In this document: positions 49,815 through 60,292 of the stretch, one piece after another | Numbering within the stretch: the stretch's first letter is position 1 | Layout: each line of letters opens with the position of its first letter | NCBI GenBank assembly: GCA_015492245.1 | Contig: WGFM01000017.1 | Coordinates: 102,693-166,692, forward strand | Reading direction: 5' to 3' | DNA: 64,000 nt | Source: Deltaproteobacteria bacterium | GTDB lineage: Bacteria; Desulfobacterota; GWC2-55-46; DRQE01 | Notes under the pieces: generated by a model | Told to the model about the DNA's origin: nothing | What the model saw: the letters and a program-made list of their open reading frames with translations, nothing else | Database searches by the model: none | Position numbers and translations under genes: made by a program

Positions 49815-50936
49815 GTGCGCCGTCTTATTGCCATAATAGAACGTGACTTGAGAAAGTTCCTGCGCAACCCCCTTGTAATGGTGGTAAGCATAGTCATGCC
49901 CATCATATATCTGCTCATACTTGGCAACTCCTTTCTGGGTGAGCTGAAGCACCTGCCCGTAGCGATCATAGACCGCGATGGCGGTAGTTTCGCAGAGAGG
50001 GTGATCGAAAACCTCGAGGCAATCGAGCGAGGGCCTTCCACCATTGCCACTTACAGGGTGAGCTCAGAGGGTGAGGCCATGAGGGGGCTTAAAGAAGGGC
50101 TCTTCAAGGCCGTGGTTATAATACCACAGGGATTCTCGAAACACCTTGTAAAAAGAGGAAGCGCAGAGGTGGGGCTTTTTGTGGACAACACCGATGTGGT
50201 CTCTGCAAACACGCTGAAAACAGCCCTTCTTTCTGCACTGGGCTCCACCGCAGAAGGGTTCATAGCCGTAAGAGAGAGGGCCGAAGGGGTCAGGGTAAGA
50301 ACCATCGAGGTGCATCCAAAGATAGACTATGACCAGACCCTCATCCCCGGGGTGGTCATAATGGCCATATTCCTCGGTGCACTCACCACCGGGGTCTTCA
50401 ACATTGTCATGGACAGGTTCCTTGGCACCGATGAGAGCCTCCTTCTCACCCCCCTTACAAGGACGGACATAGTCGGGGGGCTGGTTATAAGCGGGCTTGT
50501 TATTACCACGGTGCTCGCCCTTGTGGTGCTTGTTTTGAGTTCACTCATATCGGGCATATATCTGTGGAACACCTTGAGCCCCAGCGGGTTTGTGGGTGTG
50601 GTCTTCATAGTGATGCTTTCCACACTTTCCCTTCAGGGGCTTCTGTTCATAATCCTCGGCAGGGCAGACCATCCAAGGGTGGTGGGTGTGCTCGGTGGGT
50701 TCCTCAATGTCATACTCTTCTTTCCAAGTGGTGCGGTGTATCCGGTGGAAAGCTTCCCCTATCTTTTGAGGCTCTTTGCATGGGTGAACCCAGAGACCTA
50801 TTCGGTGCATGCACTCAAGGCTGTGCTCTTTAAAGGGGCAGGGCTTGGCGCCATAAAAGGGGATATACTCTTTCTATCGGTATTCGCCCTGTTTACCATA
50901 GCCGTTGCAATCGCCACATTCAAGAGGGAGCTGTGA
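49815..50936 (+). CDS. ABC-2 type transporter permease
   Basis: Six-TM ABC-2 architecture, next to the ATPase. Confidence 0.9.
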   Translation: MRRLIAIIERDLRKFLRNPLVMVVSIVMPIIYLLILGNSFLGELKHLPVAIIDRDGGSFAERVIENLEAIERGPSTIATYRVSSEGEAMRGLKEGLFKAVVIIPQGFSKHLVKRGSAEVGLFVDNTDVVSANTLKTALLSALGSTAEGFIAVRERAEGVRVRTIEVHPKIDYDQTLIPGVVIMAIFLGALTTGVFNIVMDRFLGTDESLLLTPLTRTDIVGGLVISGLVITTVLALVVLVLSSLISGIYLWNTLSPSGFVGVVFIVMLSTLSLQGLLFIILGRADHPRVVGVLGGFLNVILFFPSGAVYPVESFPYLLRLFAWVNPETYSVHALKAVLFKGAGLGAIKGDILFLSVFALFTIAVAIATFKREL

Positions 50937-51661
50937 AGAAAAAGGGAACCCTTCTTGTAGGCACCTCGGGCTGGGTGTACGAACACTGGCGGGGGGTGTT
51001 CTATCCCGAAGGGCTGCCACACCAGGGGTGGCTCCCCTTCTACATGGAACACTTCGATACGGTGGAGATAAACAACACCTTCTACCAGTTGCCCTCTGTG
51101 GAGACATTCAAGGGCTGGCACAGGGCTGCAAAGAAGGGGTTCGTATATTCGGTGAAGGCAAGCCGTTATATAACACATATGAAAAAACTCTCAAAGCCTG
51201 AAAGGCCGCTCTCTCTTTTCATGGAGAGGGCCCTTCTTCTCGAGGAAAACCTGGGGCCCATACTCTTTCAGTTACCCCCACGGTGGCATGCAAACACTGC
51301 AAGGCTTGAAGAGTTCACCGAAAGGCTGCCATCCGGACAGAGGTTCGTCTTCGAGTTCAGGGATAAAAGCTGGTTCTCCAGAGAGGTCTACCAGGTGCTG
51401 GAAAAAAGAGGCATGGGGCTATGCCTCTACCACATGCCAGGGTTCACAACCCCTCTGGTCGTTACCGCAGGGTTTGTCTACATAAGGTTTCACGGCTCTG
51501 GCACACTGTATGGTGGAAGATACGAAAGGGGCTTCCTCAAGGGGTGGGCGACGACCATACAGGGGTTCCTCAAAGAGGGGCTCGATGTCTATGTATATTT
51601 CAACAACGATGCCCTTGGCAATGCCGTTGTAAACGCCATGGAGCTGAAGGAGCTCTGCTGA
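50933..51661 (+). CDS. DUF72-family protein
   Basis: VGTSGWVYEHWRGVFYPEGLP, VEINNTFYQLPS, FVYIRFHGSG. Confidence 0.9.
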   Translation: MKKKGTLLVGTSGWVYEHWRGVFYPEGLPHQGWLPFYMEHFDTVEINNTFYQLPSVETFKGWHRAAKKGFVYSVKASRYITHMKKLSKPERPLSLFMERALLLEENLGPILFQLPPRWHANTARLEEFTERLPSGQRFVFEFRDKSWFSREVYQVLEKRGMGLCLYHMPGFTTPLVVTAGFVYIRFHGSGTLYGGRYERGFLKGWATTIQGFLKEGLDVYVYFNNDALGNAVVNAMELKELC

Positions 51662-51727
51662 AAGGGGCTTTATTTTCTCTCTGTTTTAATGTATCATATC
51701 AACTGGTTTATCTTCTGGAGTGATTCT

Positions 51728-52873
51728 ATGGGAAAAAGGGCCTTAAAGAGTGGTGTTTTGAGCTCTCAGGAGCTTAAAAGGGCTGTGGAACAGGGTATAA
51801 TAAGGGCAGACCCCGGGGTTGAAGAGCGCCAGATACAACCCGCCAGCATGGACCTGAGGTGTGGCCCAAAGGTGTTCAGGCTCATATCGAGCTTCCTGCC
51901 TGAAAGTGCGCCCGTGCTCGACAGACTCCATACCCCTGACATCTATGGTTCTGACCTTGTGATGTATGAGATGGACATATCACAGGGTGGCATCCTCGAG
52001 AAGGGAAGCGTGTACCTCATACCCCTCATGGAGGAACTAAACCTTCCGGCTGATATAGATGGCAAGGCAAACCCGAAGTCCACAACGGGCCGACTCGACA
52101 TCTTCGCCCGTGTCATAACGGACAACAACCCGCGGTTCGATGAGGTGCCCCCGGGCTACAGGGGTAGACTGTTTGTCGAGGTGTTGCCGAGGTCTTTCAC
52201 CATAAAGATAAAGGCCGGGGTGAGCCTTGTGCAGTTAAGGCTTCGAAGGGGCGAGGCAGTCCTTAAGGACACCTCTTTGCGCAGGCTCAACAGCCGTTAC
52301 TCTCTTCTCTACGATGGCTCGAAGGCCCTTGCAAACAGAGAGGTAAGAATATCCAATGGACTCTTCATGGGTGTCGACCTTGTGGGTGAGGACAGTAGCG
52401 GTATAATAGGCTATAAATCGAAGAAGAACAGCCATGTGGTAGACCTCACACGGGTGGGCTACTACAATGCCGAGGACTTCTGGGAACCAATCTACAGAAA
52501 CTCGAAGGACACCCTGATACTCGAGCCCGAAGAGTTCTACATACTGGCCTCTAAGGAGAGGATACGGGTGCCCTCGGGTTATGCCGCAGAGATGGTTCCC
52601 TATGAGGTGGGCTCGGGAGAGCTGAGAACCCATTACGCAGGTTTTTTCGACCCGGGATTCGGATACGGCTCTGGTGGCAAGCTAAAGGGCACAAAGGCCG
52701 TGCTCGAGGTAAGGGCACACGATGTGCCCTTCATGGTGGTGCATGGGCAGACCTTCTGTAAACTGTTCTTCGAAAAGATGAGCACCTTGCCAGAGAAGGT
52801 ATACGGGCCAAAGATAGGCTCATCCTACCAGTACCAGACCATAAGCCTTAGCAAACAGTTCAAAAGGGGTTGA
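51728..52873 (+). CDS. dcd: 2'-deoxycytidine 5'-triphosphate deaminase (long form)
   Basis: QIQPASMDLRCG, KANPKSTTGRLDIF, FDPGFGYG. Confidence 0.88.
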   Translation: MGKRALKSGVLSSQELKRAVEQGIIRADPGVEERQIQPASMDLRCGPKVFRLISSFLPESAPVLDRLHTPDIYGSDLVMYEMDISQGGILEKGSVYLIPLMEELNLPADIDGKANPKSTTGRLDIFARVITDNNPRFDEVPPGYRGRLFVEVLPRSFTIKIKAGVSLVQLRLRRGEAVLKDTSLRRLNSRYSLLYDGSKALANREVRISNGLFMGVDLVGEDSSGIIGYKSKKNSHVVDLTRVGYYNAEDFWEPIYRNSKDTLILEPEEFYILASKERIRVPSGYAAEMVPYEVGSGELRTHYAGFFDPGFGYGSGGKLKGTKAVLEVRAHDVPFMVVHGQTFCKLFFEKMSTLPEKVYGPKIGSSYQYQTISLSKQFKRG

Positions 52874-52882
52874 TAAGGACCC

Positions 52883-54985
52883 ATGGCAAACCCCAGGGAG
52901 AAGAAAAGAGGCCTGTACTCGGAGATAACGGGGATAGCCTTCTTTGCACTGTTTCTGCTTTCAGGGGCAAGCCTTGTAGTGTATCACACAGGGCCTGAGA
53001 ACTGGGTGGGTATTGTGGGAAACAATGTGTCCATGGTGTTGTTCGTTCTGATGGGCTATACGGCCTATGTGTTTCCCCTTCTGTTTCTGCTCTTAAGTTA
53101 CTTCTTTCTCTTCAAAGAAGGCCTGTCTTTCAAGCTCTCCATGTTTCTGGGGCTGTGTGTGTTCGTAGTGGCAAGCTCGGGGCTGTTATCCCTTTTGGAT
53201 AATGGCATGTCCGCAGGTGGTATCATGGGAGACCTTGCCACAAGGTATATGGAGCCCTACCTTGGTGTCCTGGGCACACTTATAGTGCTGGGCTCTGTGT
53301 GGCTCATAGCCATAAGGCTTACCACCGGCATCTCTCTTGTAAGCTTTGTCGAAAGGCTGCTCGGGGTGTCCACAGCCATCTTCAGGGCCGCAGGCTGGCT
53401 TGTCTCCAGGCTCTTTGCAGGAAAGAAGGCCAACACAAGGCCTGTAAGGAAACCCTCTTCGGCACCTGCCATAGTTACTGCAGAGCCTCATAGAGAGAAG
53501 GCAAAGAAGGAAAAGGAGCCCCCTGAGAAGACCCAGCAGGAGTTCAGGTTCGTCCACAAAGAGGGTAGTTTTACGCTGCCACCTCTGTCATTTCTTGACC
53601 CTGTTCCAGAGAGAAAATACCAGCTCGACAAAGAGGCCCTCATAAAGAACTCGAGGATACTGGAGAAGAAACTGCGCGACTTCGGTGTGGAAGGCCGGGT
53701 GGTGGAGGTTCGTCCAGGCCCGGTCATAACTGTCTACGAGTTCGAGCCAGCCCCTGGCATAAAGGTGGGTAGAATAGTGAGCCTCTCGGATGACCTTGCC
53801 CTTGCCATGCGCTCTACCTCCATAAGGATACTCGCGCCCATACCCGGAAAGGCCGTGGTCGGTATAGAGGTGCCCAACCCTGTGAGAGAAAAGATACTCC
53901 TGCGAGAGATACTCGAAAGTCCTGCCTACAAAGACAGCCCATCGAGGCTCACCCTTGCCCTGGGAAAAGACGGCTCAGGGATGCCCTTTGTGGCAGACCT
54001 TAAGAAGATGCCCCACCTTCTTATAGCAGGCTCCACAGGGGCAGGCAAAAGTGTATCCGTAAATGCAATGATACTGAGTATACTCTACAAGGCAACCCCT
54101 GAGGATGTAAGGCTCCTCCTTGTAGACCCGAAGATGCTCGAGCTCTCCTCCTACGAGGGCATACCGCACCTTCTCACCCCCGTGGTAACCAGCCCCAAGA
54201 GGGCCTCGGTGATGCTTAAGGGCATGGTATCAGAGATGGAGCGAAGATACAGCCTTCTGACCCAGAAAGGGGCGAGAAACATAGACGGCTACAACGAGCT
54301 TGTAGAAAAAGGGGGAAACCCTGAGGAGAAGAGACTGCCCTACATAGTGGTGGTCATAGACGAGCTTGCAGACCTTATGATGACCGCTGGAAAGGAGGTG
54401 GAGGACTCTCTTGTAAGGCTCTCGCAGATGGCAAGGGCCTCTGGCATTCACCTTATAGTGGCCACCCAGAGGCCCTCGGTGGATGTTATAACAGGGCTTA
54501 TAAAGAGCAATTTCCCTGCAAGGCTCTCCTTCCAGGTGCCCTCCAGAACAGACTCGCGCACCATACTGGATACCTCCGGGGCAGAGAGCCTCCTTGGCGA
54601 GGGAGACATGCTCTTCCTGCCACCGGGCTCACCAAAGCTGCACCGTGTCCACGGGGTGTTCGTCTCCGAAAGGGAGATAAAGAAGGTTACAGACTTCCTT
54701 AAAAGACAGGAAAGACCTGCCTATGAGGAAATACTCACAAAGAAGACCGTAAGCAAGATAGAGGAAGAGGAGGAGCTCGGTGAAGAGTTCATCAAGAGAT
54801 ACAACGATGCGGTAAGGCTCGCCATGGAGATGGACATGATTTCCACCTCCTATATACAGAGAAGGCTCAGAGTGGGCTACAACACCGCAGCCCGCATAAT
54901 AGAGAAGATGGAGGAAGAGGGCATAGTGGGCCCCCAGCAGGGTAGCCGCCCCAGGGAGGTGTTGAAAAAGAGGCTTGAAGAATGA
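52883..54985 (+). CDS. ftsK: DNA translocase FtsK/SpoIIIE
   Basis: N-terminal TMs, GSTGAGKSVSVNAMI Walker A, C-terminal gamma winged helix. Confidence 0.95.
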   Translation: MANPREKKRGLYSEITGIAFFALFLLSGASLVVYHTGPENWVGIVGNNVSMVLFVLMGYTAYVFPLLFLLLSYFFLFKEGLSFKLSMFLGLCVFVVASSGLLSLLDNGMSAGGIMGDLATRYMEPYLGVLGTLIVLGSVWLIAIRLTTGISLVSFVERLLGVSTAIFRAAGWLVSRLFAGKKANTRPVRKPSSAPAIVTAEPHREKAKKEKEPPEKTQQEFRFVHKEGSFTLPPLSFLDPVPERKYQLDKEALIKNSRILEKKLRDFGVEGRVVEVRPGPVITVYEFEPAPGIKVGRIVSLSDDLALAMRSTSIRILAPIPGKAVVGIEVPNPVREKILLREILESPAYKDSPSRLTLALGKDGSGMPFVADLKKMPHLLIAGSTGAGKSVSVNAMILSILYKATPEDVRLLLVDPKMLELSSYEGIPHLLTPVVTSPKRASVMLKGMVSEMERRYSLLTQKGARNIDGYNELVEKGGNPEEKRLPYIVVVIDELADLMMTAGKEVEDSLVRLSQMARASGIHLIVATQRPSVDVITGLIKSNFPARLSFQVPSRTDSRTILDTSGAESLLGEGDMLFLPPGSPKLHRVHGVFVSEREIKKVTDFLKRQERPAYEEILTKKTVSKIEEEEELGEEFIKRYNDAVRLAMEMDMISTSYIQRRLRVGYNTAARIIEKMEEEGIVGPQQGSRPREVLKKRLEE

Positions 54986-55623
54986 AGAAGAAAAGGACCA
55001 TCCCATACCTTCTTGTGCTGATACTCTGTCTGCCCACCCTCGGCCAGACCGAAGAGCTCAAAACCATACTTACAGGACTTTCCCGCAAATACTCCCATAT
55101 TAAGACCTTCTCTGGAGAGTTCTTTCAGGAGACCACCCACCCTGCCATAAAGAAGAAGAGCCTTTCACAGGGAAAGCTCCTCTTCAAGCGCCCGAACATG
55201 TTTCGCTGGTTGATGCTGAACCCGCCGGGCGAAGAGGTCATAAGCGATGGCACAACCCTGTGGATATACCAGCCAGAGCTCTCACAGACCATAAAGACCT
55301 CTACGCAGAGGGGTATGCCGGCACTGGTTGTAAGGCTTATAGGCTCGCTACAGAACATAGAAAGGGATTTTTCTGTGGAATACATGGGAGAGGTGGACAA
55401 CACCGTAGCCCTCGAGCTGCGCCCGAAAGAAGAGATGGGGCCTGTGACAAGGCTCACACTCTTTGTTGACAGTAAAGAACTTACTGTGGTAAAGATTGAA
55501 ATCAAAGAGGAGTTTGGGAGAACCACTTCCATAAGATTCACCCGGCTGGCCCTCAACCCCATACTGGACGACTCCCTCTTTCAGTACAAACCAGGGCCAG
55601 GAGTAACGGTTGTGGAGCCATGA
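54982..55623 (+). CDS. lolA: Outer-membrane lipoprotein carrier LolA
   Basis: Signal peptide; FSGEFFQETTHP, RPNMFRWLMLNPPGEEVISDGTTLWIYQPELSQ. Confidence 0.88.
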   Translation: MKKKRTIPYLLVLILCLPTLGQTEELKTILTGLSRKYSHIKTFSGEFFQETTHPAIKKKSLSQGKLLFKRPNMFRWLMLNPPGEEVISDGTTLWIYQPELSQTIKTSTQRGMPALVVRLIGSLQNIERDFSVEYMGEVDNTVALELRPKEEMGPVTRLTLFVDSKELTVVKIEIKEEFGRTTSIRFTRLALNPILDDSLFQYKPGPGVTVVEP

Positions 55624-56411
55624 GGTATCTGTGTCTACCATACATAGTTCTTCTCTTCTTCCTTCTGGCACTACCTCTTGAGGTGTTCTCAGAGGATTAC
55701 GAGCCCGTGGGCTGGGTTACAGAGGTATCAGGCGTTGCCACTGTGGCGGGCCCCGAGGAAGAACCATCTACGGTGGAGAGGGGCACGGAAATCTATATAA
55801 GCGATACCATCGAGACAGGACCATCCGGCTCTGTAACCATGGAGCTTCAGGATGGCTCGGCAATAAGGGTTGGCGAAGACAGCACACTCAAGGTGGTAGA
55901 CTTCCTCTATAGAGAGGAAAGGGGGATGAACCGCTCCTTTTTCAAGCTCCTTAAAGGAAGTGTGCGTGGTATGCTCAACAGCCTCTTCGGAGAGGACTCT
56001 GAGATGAGTTTTGAGACCCCCACATCGATTGCAGGTGTTAAGGGGAGTGACCTGCTCGTCTGGATAGAGGATGGCCACACACTCGTTGCCCTCAACGAGG
56101 GGCGGGGCTTTGTGCGCCACAGGGATACACGCTTTCCAGGGGTTGTGTGGCTGAAACGGGGCTGGATGATAAAGGTTGCAAAGGGGCTGCCACCGGGCAA
56201 ACCCTTCCTCGTGCCACCACACATCAAAAAACGGATACTTAAGTTCCAGATAAAACGGCATCGAGAGCTTATAAAGAAACTCAAAAAGCTCAAGAAACTT
56301 AAAAGAAAGAGGCTCCTGAAAAGACCCCACCTGCCGCCTGTCCCACCACCTTTTAAAAGACCTGTTAAAAGGCCAGGCCCTCCGCATAAACCCGGGCCAC
56401 ACCACAGGTAG
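55620..56411 (+). CDS. FecR-domain exported protein with Lys/Arg/Pro/His-rich C-terminal tail
   Basis: Signal peptide, FecR repeat (GSVTMELQDGSAIRVGEDSTLKV), tail KKLKKLKKLKRKRLLKRPHLPPVPPPFKRPVKRPGPPHKPGPHHR. Confidence 0.8.
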   Translation: MRYLCLPYIVLLFFLLALPLEVFSEDYEPVGWVTEVSGVATVAGPEEEPSTVERGTEIYISDTIETGPSGSVTMELQDGSAIRVGEDSTLKVVDFLYREERGMNRSFFKLLKGSVRGMLNSLFGEDSEMSFETPTSIAGVKGSDLLVWIEDGHTLVALNEGRGFVRHRDTRFPGVVWLKRGWMIKVAKGLPPGKPFLVPPHIKKRILKFQIKRHRELIKKLKKLKKLKRKRLLKRPHLPPVPPPFKRPVKRPGPPHKPGPHHR

Positions 56412-56420
56412 CAGTATGCT

Positions 56421-57269
56421 ATGAAGACTGAATGGCTTGAAGTCGTTGCAAAGGGCGATAAAAGGGGGCAGGAGGTTGCCAGCGCCATCCTCATAGAGGC
56501 AGGCAGCCCCGGGGTGGAAGAAGTAGAAGAGGGCATGCTTCGTGCCTTCTTAAGGCCTGTGCCAGAGGATGGCCTCAGGGGGCTTGAAAGAAGGCTCTCA
56601 CTTATAGGCTGGTCCTTCGAGGCAAGACCCTTCAGGGATAAAGACTGGCTTGAGGAGTGGAAAAGGTTCCTGAGGCCTGTCCGCATAAGGCCCCTTTTTG
56701 TCCACCATGGCTTTGCCCATACCCATATACCCCATGGTTGCATCCCTGTGGAGATAGAACCCTCCATGGCCTTCGGCACAGGCACACATGCCTCGACAAG
56801 GCTTTCTCTTAAGGCACTTGTGTGGCTTCTCTTAAGAAGGGAGAGGCTCTTTACAGGCAAAAAGGAGATTTCCCTGCTCGATGTGGGCACAGGCTCTGGC
56901 ATACTGGCCATGGCAGCAAGCAAGCTCGGTGCAGAAAGGGTGGTGGCAACCGATATAGATGGTGTTGCCCTCAAGAAGGCCAGAAGGAATGCAAGAAAAA
57001 ATAAGACCCCTGTAAGGATTACAGGAAGGTCTCTTTCAGAGATAAGGGGTGGCTTTTCAGTGGTAGTTGCAAATATAATAAAAGAGAGCCTTCTTTCCCT
57101 GTCAGAGGGGCTTGTGGCCAGGACCATGAAAGGGGGCTACCTGGTCCTATCGGGCCTGTTGAGGGAAGACGAGGCAGAAGTGCTCAAGCGGTTCAGGGAG
57201 CTTTCCCTTTCACCTGAAAAGAGGTTTGTTCTAAAAGAATGGGTGGCACTTGTGATGAAAAGACCGTGA
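56421..57269 (+). CDS. prmA: Ribosomal protein L11 methyltransferase
   Basis: AFGTGTHASTRL and LLDVGTGSGILAMAASKLGA motifs. Confidence 0.93.
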   Translation: MKTEWLEVVAKGDKRGQEVASAILIEAGSPGVEEVEEGMLRAFLRPVPEDGLRGLERRLSLIGWSFEARPFRDKDWLEEWKRFLRPVRIRPLFVHHGFAHTHIPHGCIPVEIEPSMAFGTGTHASTRLSLKALVWLLLRRERLFTGKKEISLLDVGTGSGILAMAASKLGAERVVATDIDGVALKKARRNARKNKTPVRITGRSLSEIRGGFSVVVANIIKESLLSLSEGLVARTMKGGYLVLSGLLREDEAEVLKRFRELSLSPEKRFVLKEWVALVMKRP

Positions 57270-58000
57270 GGAGGTTTTTTACCCCCCTTATAGACACAGT
57301 GCGTGGCGTGGCAACCATAGAGAAAGAGGAGTTCCGGCACTTAAAAGGGGTGCTGCGGCTCGAAACAGGTTGCAGGGTGCGTGTGTTCGATGGCAGGGGC
57401 AGGGAGTTCACAGGCACCATAGAGGAGCTCTCCCGCCTGTCTGCACTGGTGAGGCTCGAAGAAGAGGTGGAAAACACCACAGAAAGCCCCCTTGAGATAA
57501 CCCTGCTTCAGGCACTCCTCAAGGGGGACAAAAACGCCCTTGTGGTGCAGAAGGCAACAGAGCTTGGGGTAAAGAGGATAGTGCTCTTTACCACAGAGAG
57601 AACCCTTCCAGACCTTACGGCTGAAAAGACAGAACGCCTTAGAGAAAGGCTCGAGAAGGTCTCCATGGAAAGCCTCAAGCAATGTGGCAGAACCTCTGTG
57701 CCAGAGATACTCATAAAGGGGTTCAAGGAGGCCCTCGTTGCGGGTGGCTCTGTGCCACTTAAACTCCTGTTCCACGAAAGGGCGACCGGATCCCTCAAAG
57801 AGGTCCTTACAGGGCACAGCACCTGCAGGGCCCTGACCCTGGGGGTGGGCCCTGAAGGAGGATTCTCTCAGGAAGAGGTGGCACTTGCAGAAAAGATGGG
57901 CTACCTTGCCGTAAGGTGTGCCCCACGGGTGCTGAGGGCAGAGACCACCGGTATCGTGGCCACAGCCCTCCTCCAGTACGCACTGGGAGACATGGGCTGA
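57266..58000 (+). CDS. rsmE: 16S rRNA m3U1498 methyltransferase (GTG start likely)
   Basis: VQKATELGVKRIVLFTTERT, LGVGPEGGFSQEEV, RVLRAETTGIVATALLQ. Confidence 0.92.
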   Translation: MRRFFTPLIDTVRGVATIEKEEFRHLKGVLRLETGCRVRVFDGRGREFTGTIEELSRLSALVRLEEEVENTTESPLEITLLQALLKGDKNALVVQKATELGVKRIVLFTTERTLPDLTAEKTERLRERLEKVSMESLKQCGRTSVPEILIKGFKEALVAGGSVPLKLLFHERATGSLKEVLTGHSTCRALTLGVGPEGGFSQEEVALAEKMGYLAVRCAPRVLRAETTGIVATALLQYALGDMG

Positions 58001-58057
58001 AGGGGGAGTTTTTTACTTGAAAAACCCTTCTGTTCTGGTAAATTGATATATCCTCCA

Positions 58058-60226
58058 ATGGCCAAGGAACTTCTGTTAGAGATAGGCTCCGAGGAGCTTC
58101 CTGCCCGCTTCATCGAAGAGGGCCGAAGGGGGCTTGGAGGGCTTATTAAAGAAAGGCTTGAGGCATGCGGCCTCGAGTTTGCCCGCATCTACACCCTTGC
58201 CACCCCCAGAAGGCTTACAGCCGTTGTGGAAGGGCTCTCGGAAAGAGAGCCCGATAGAACGGTGGAACTCAAGGGGCCTGCAAAACGGGCCGCCTACGAC
58301 CCCCGGGGAAGACCCACAAAGGCACTTGAGGGGTTCATGCGCTCACAGGGGCTTGAAGAGAAAGACCTTCAGGTGGTGGAAACCCCGAAGGGTGAATACA
58401 TATACGGCATGAAAGAGCTGAAGGGTAGACCCACAGACTCGATTCTGCCAGAGATACTGTCAGATGTGGTGTCCTCTCTTTCCTTTCCAAAGACCATGCG
58501 CTGGAAAGACCTCACCATAAGATACCCCAGGCCCATGCACTGGCTGCTTGCCATATATGGGGGGAAGGTGGTGGACTTCTGCTTCGGGCCTGTGCGGGCC
58601 TCCAACAGAACCAGGGGGCACAGGTTCATGGCACCTGAAGAGTTCTGTGTGGACAGTGTGGAGGCCTACATCGAAGGGCTTGAGGAAAGATTCGTGGTGG
58701 TCTCTCCTGAAAGACGCAGAGAGCTTATAGTTGAGAAGATGAGAGAACTTGTAGAAAAGGCAGGGGGACTCCCCCTTGAAGACCCTGCCCTCCTTGATGA
58801 GGTGGTAAACCTTGTGGAATATCCCGTGGTGATATTGGGTGGGTTCGACCATGGGTTTCTGTCCATGCCAGAAGAGGTGGTTATAAACGCCATGCGGGAG
58901 CACCAGAGATACTTTGGCATCAATGGCCCTGATGGCACACTTATGCCCCTGTTCATAACCGTTGCAAACACCCCTGGAGACACAGACACCATAAGAAGGG
59001 GTAACGAGCGGGTCCTCCGAGCCAGGCTCAACGATGCGCAGTTCTACTATGAAAGGGATAAGAAGGTAAGCCCTGTCCAGAGGGTGGAAGAACTCAAGGG
59101 TGTGGTATTCCAGGCAAAACTCGGCACATCCTACCAGAAGACAGAACGATTCACCCGCCTTGCCCTGTTCCTGGCAGAAAGGCTCGATTTTGCCGAGCCA
59201 CCTCTTGAAAGGCCATCCCCACAGGACTTTCTTACCGAAAGGTTCAACCCCGCAGGGCTTGATAAGAGGGGTGTTTCTGAAAAAGAGCTCAACTACATCA
59301 TAACAGGCAGGGCCTGTATGCTCGCAAAGAGTGATCTTACAAGTGGTATGGTAGGAGAGTTTCCAGCACTTCAGGGTATAATGGGCAGAGAATACGCCCG
59401 CCTTCACGGAGAGATACCCCTGGTATACAACGCCATATACGAACACTACCTTCCACAACATGCAGGCGACAGGCTTCCATCAACCCATGTGGCAAGCCTC
59501 GTGAGCATTGCAGACAGGCTCGATACCATAGTGGGCTGCTTTGCCACAGGGGTTGAACCCACAGGCACACAGGACCCCTACGGGCTCAGACGCCTTGCCC
59601 TCGGCATAATAGCCATAGTGCTGGAGAAGGGCTACAGGGTAGGGCTCGATGTGCTCGTGGAAAAGAGCGCCGAGCTTCTGGCCGAAAGACTCTCTTTCGA
59701 TAGAGAAAAGACCATCTCCGGGGTGCTCGAGTTCTTCAAGGAGAGGCTTCGCCAGAGGCTTCTTTCCCAGGGGCTATCCCATGACTCTGTGGAGGCAGTG
59801 CTCTCAACTCCATGGTTCGATATGGTGGATACAGTGGAAAGGATAAAGGCCCTTGAGGGGTTCAAGACACACCCTGCCTTTGCAGAACTCATAGTGGCAT
59901 TCAAGAGGGTATCCAACATACTGAAAGGGGTAAGCCCCAAGGACAGGCCCGATGAGACACTCTTTGCAGAAGAGCCCGAAAGAGAGCTCTTCAAGAAGGC
60001 AGAAGAGCTAAGACCTGTGCTCAAAAGACTCTCTGAAGAGGCCAACTACAGAGAGCTCTTTGCAACCCTGGCAGGTATAAAAGAGGTGGTGGATAGTTTC
60101 TTCGACGGGGTAAAGGTGATGGCAGAGGATGAAAGGATCAGAGAGAACAGGCTTGCACTCCTCAACCATGTGAGGTCTCTCTACATAGAGATAGCCGACC
60201 TTTCAAGGATTACCCTGCAGATATAG
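58058..60226 (+). CDS. glyS: Glycine-tRNA ligase beta subunit
   Basis: MAKELLLEIGSEELPARFI..., full-length; glyQ not in window. Confidence 0.96.
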   Translation: MAKELLLEIGSEELPARFIEEGRRGLGGLIKERLEACGLEFARIYTLATPRRLTAVVEGLSEREPDRTVELKGPAKRAAYDPRGRPTKALEGFMRSQGLEEKDLQVVETPKGEYIYGMKELKGRPTDSILPEILSDVVSSLSFPKTMRWKDLTIRYPRPMHWLLAIYGGKVVDFCFGPVRASNRTRGHRFMAPEEFCVDSVEAYIEGLEERFVVVSPERRRELIVEKMRELVEKAGGLPLEDPALLDEVVNLVEYPVVILGGFDHGFLSMPEEVVINAMREHQRYFGINGPDGTLMPLFITVANTPGDTDTIRRGNERVLRARLNDAQFYYERDKKVSPVQRVEELKGVVFQAKLGTSYQKTERFTRLALFLAERLDFAEPPLERPSPQDFLTERFNPAGLDKRGVSEKELNYIITGRACMLAKSDLTSGMVGEFPALQGIMGREYARLHGEIPLVYNAIYEHYLPQHAGDRLPSTHVASLVSIADRLDTIVGCFATGVEPTGTQDPYGLRRLALGIIAIVLEKGYRVGLDVLVEKSAELLAERLSFDREKTISGVLEFFKERLRQRLLSQGLSHDSVEAVLSTPWFDMVDTVERIKALEGFKTHPAFAELIVAFKRVSNILKGVSPKDRPDETLFAEEPERELFKKAEELRPVLKRLSEEANYRELFATLAGIKEVVDSFFDGVKVMAEDERIRENRLALLNHVRSLYIEIADLSRITLQI

Positions 60227-60292
60227 CAGGCCCGTTGGCCTTTGAACCACTGGAACGGTATGTTCCTGGCAGCCACCTGTGGTGTGGAGGGC

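Noticed and set aside
58058-60226. glyS without adjacent glyQ as an anomaly
   Set aside because: glyQ may lie elsewhere; separation of the two genes is not by itself informative.
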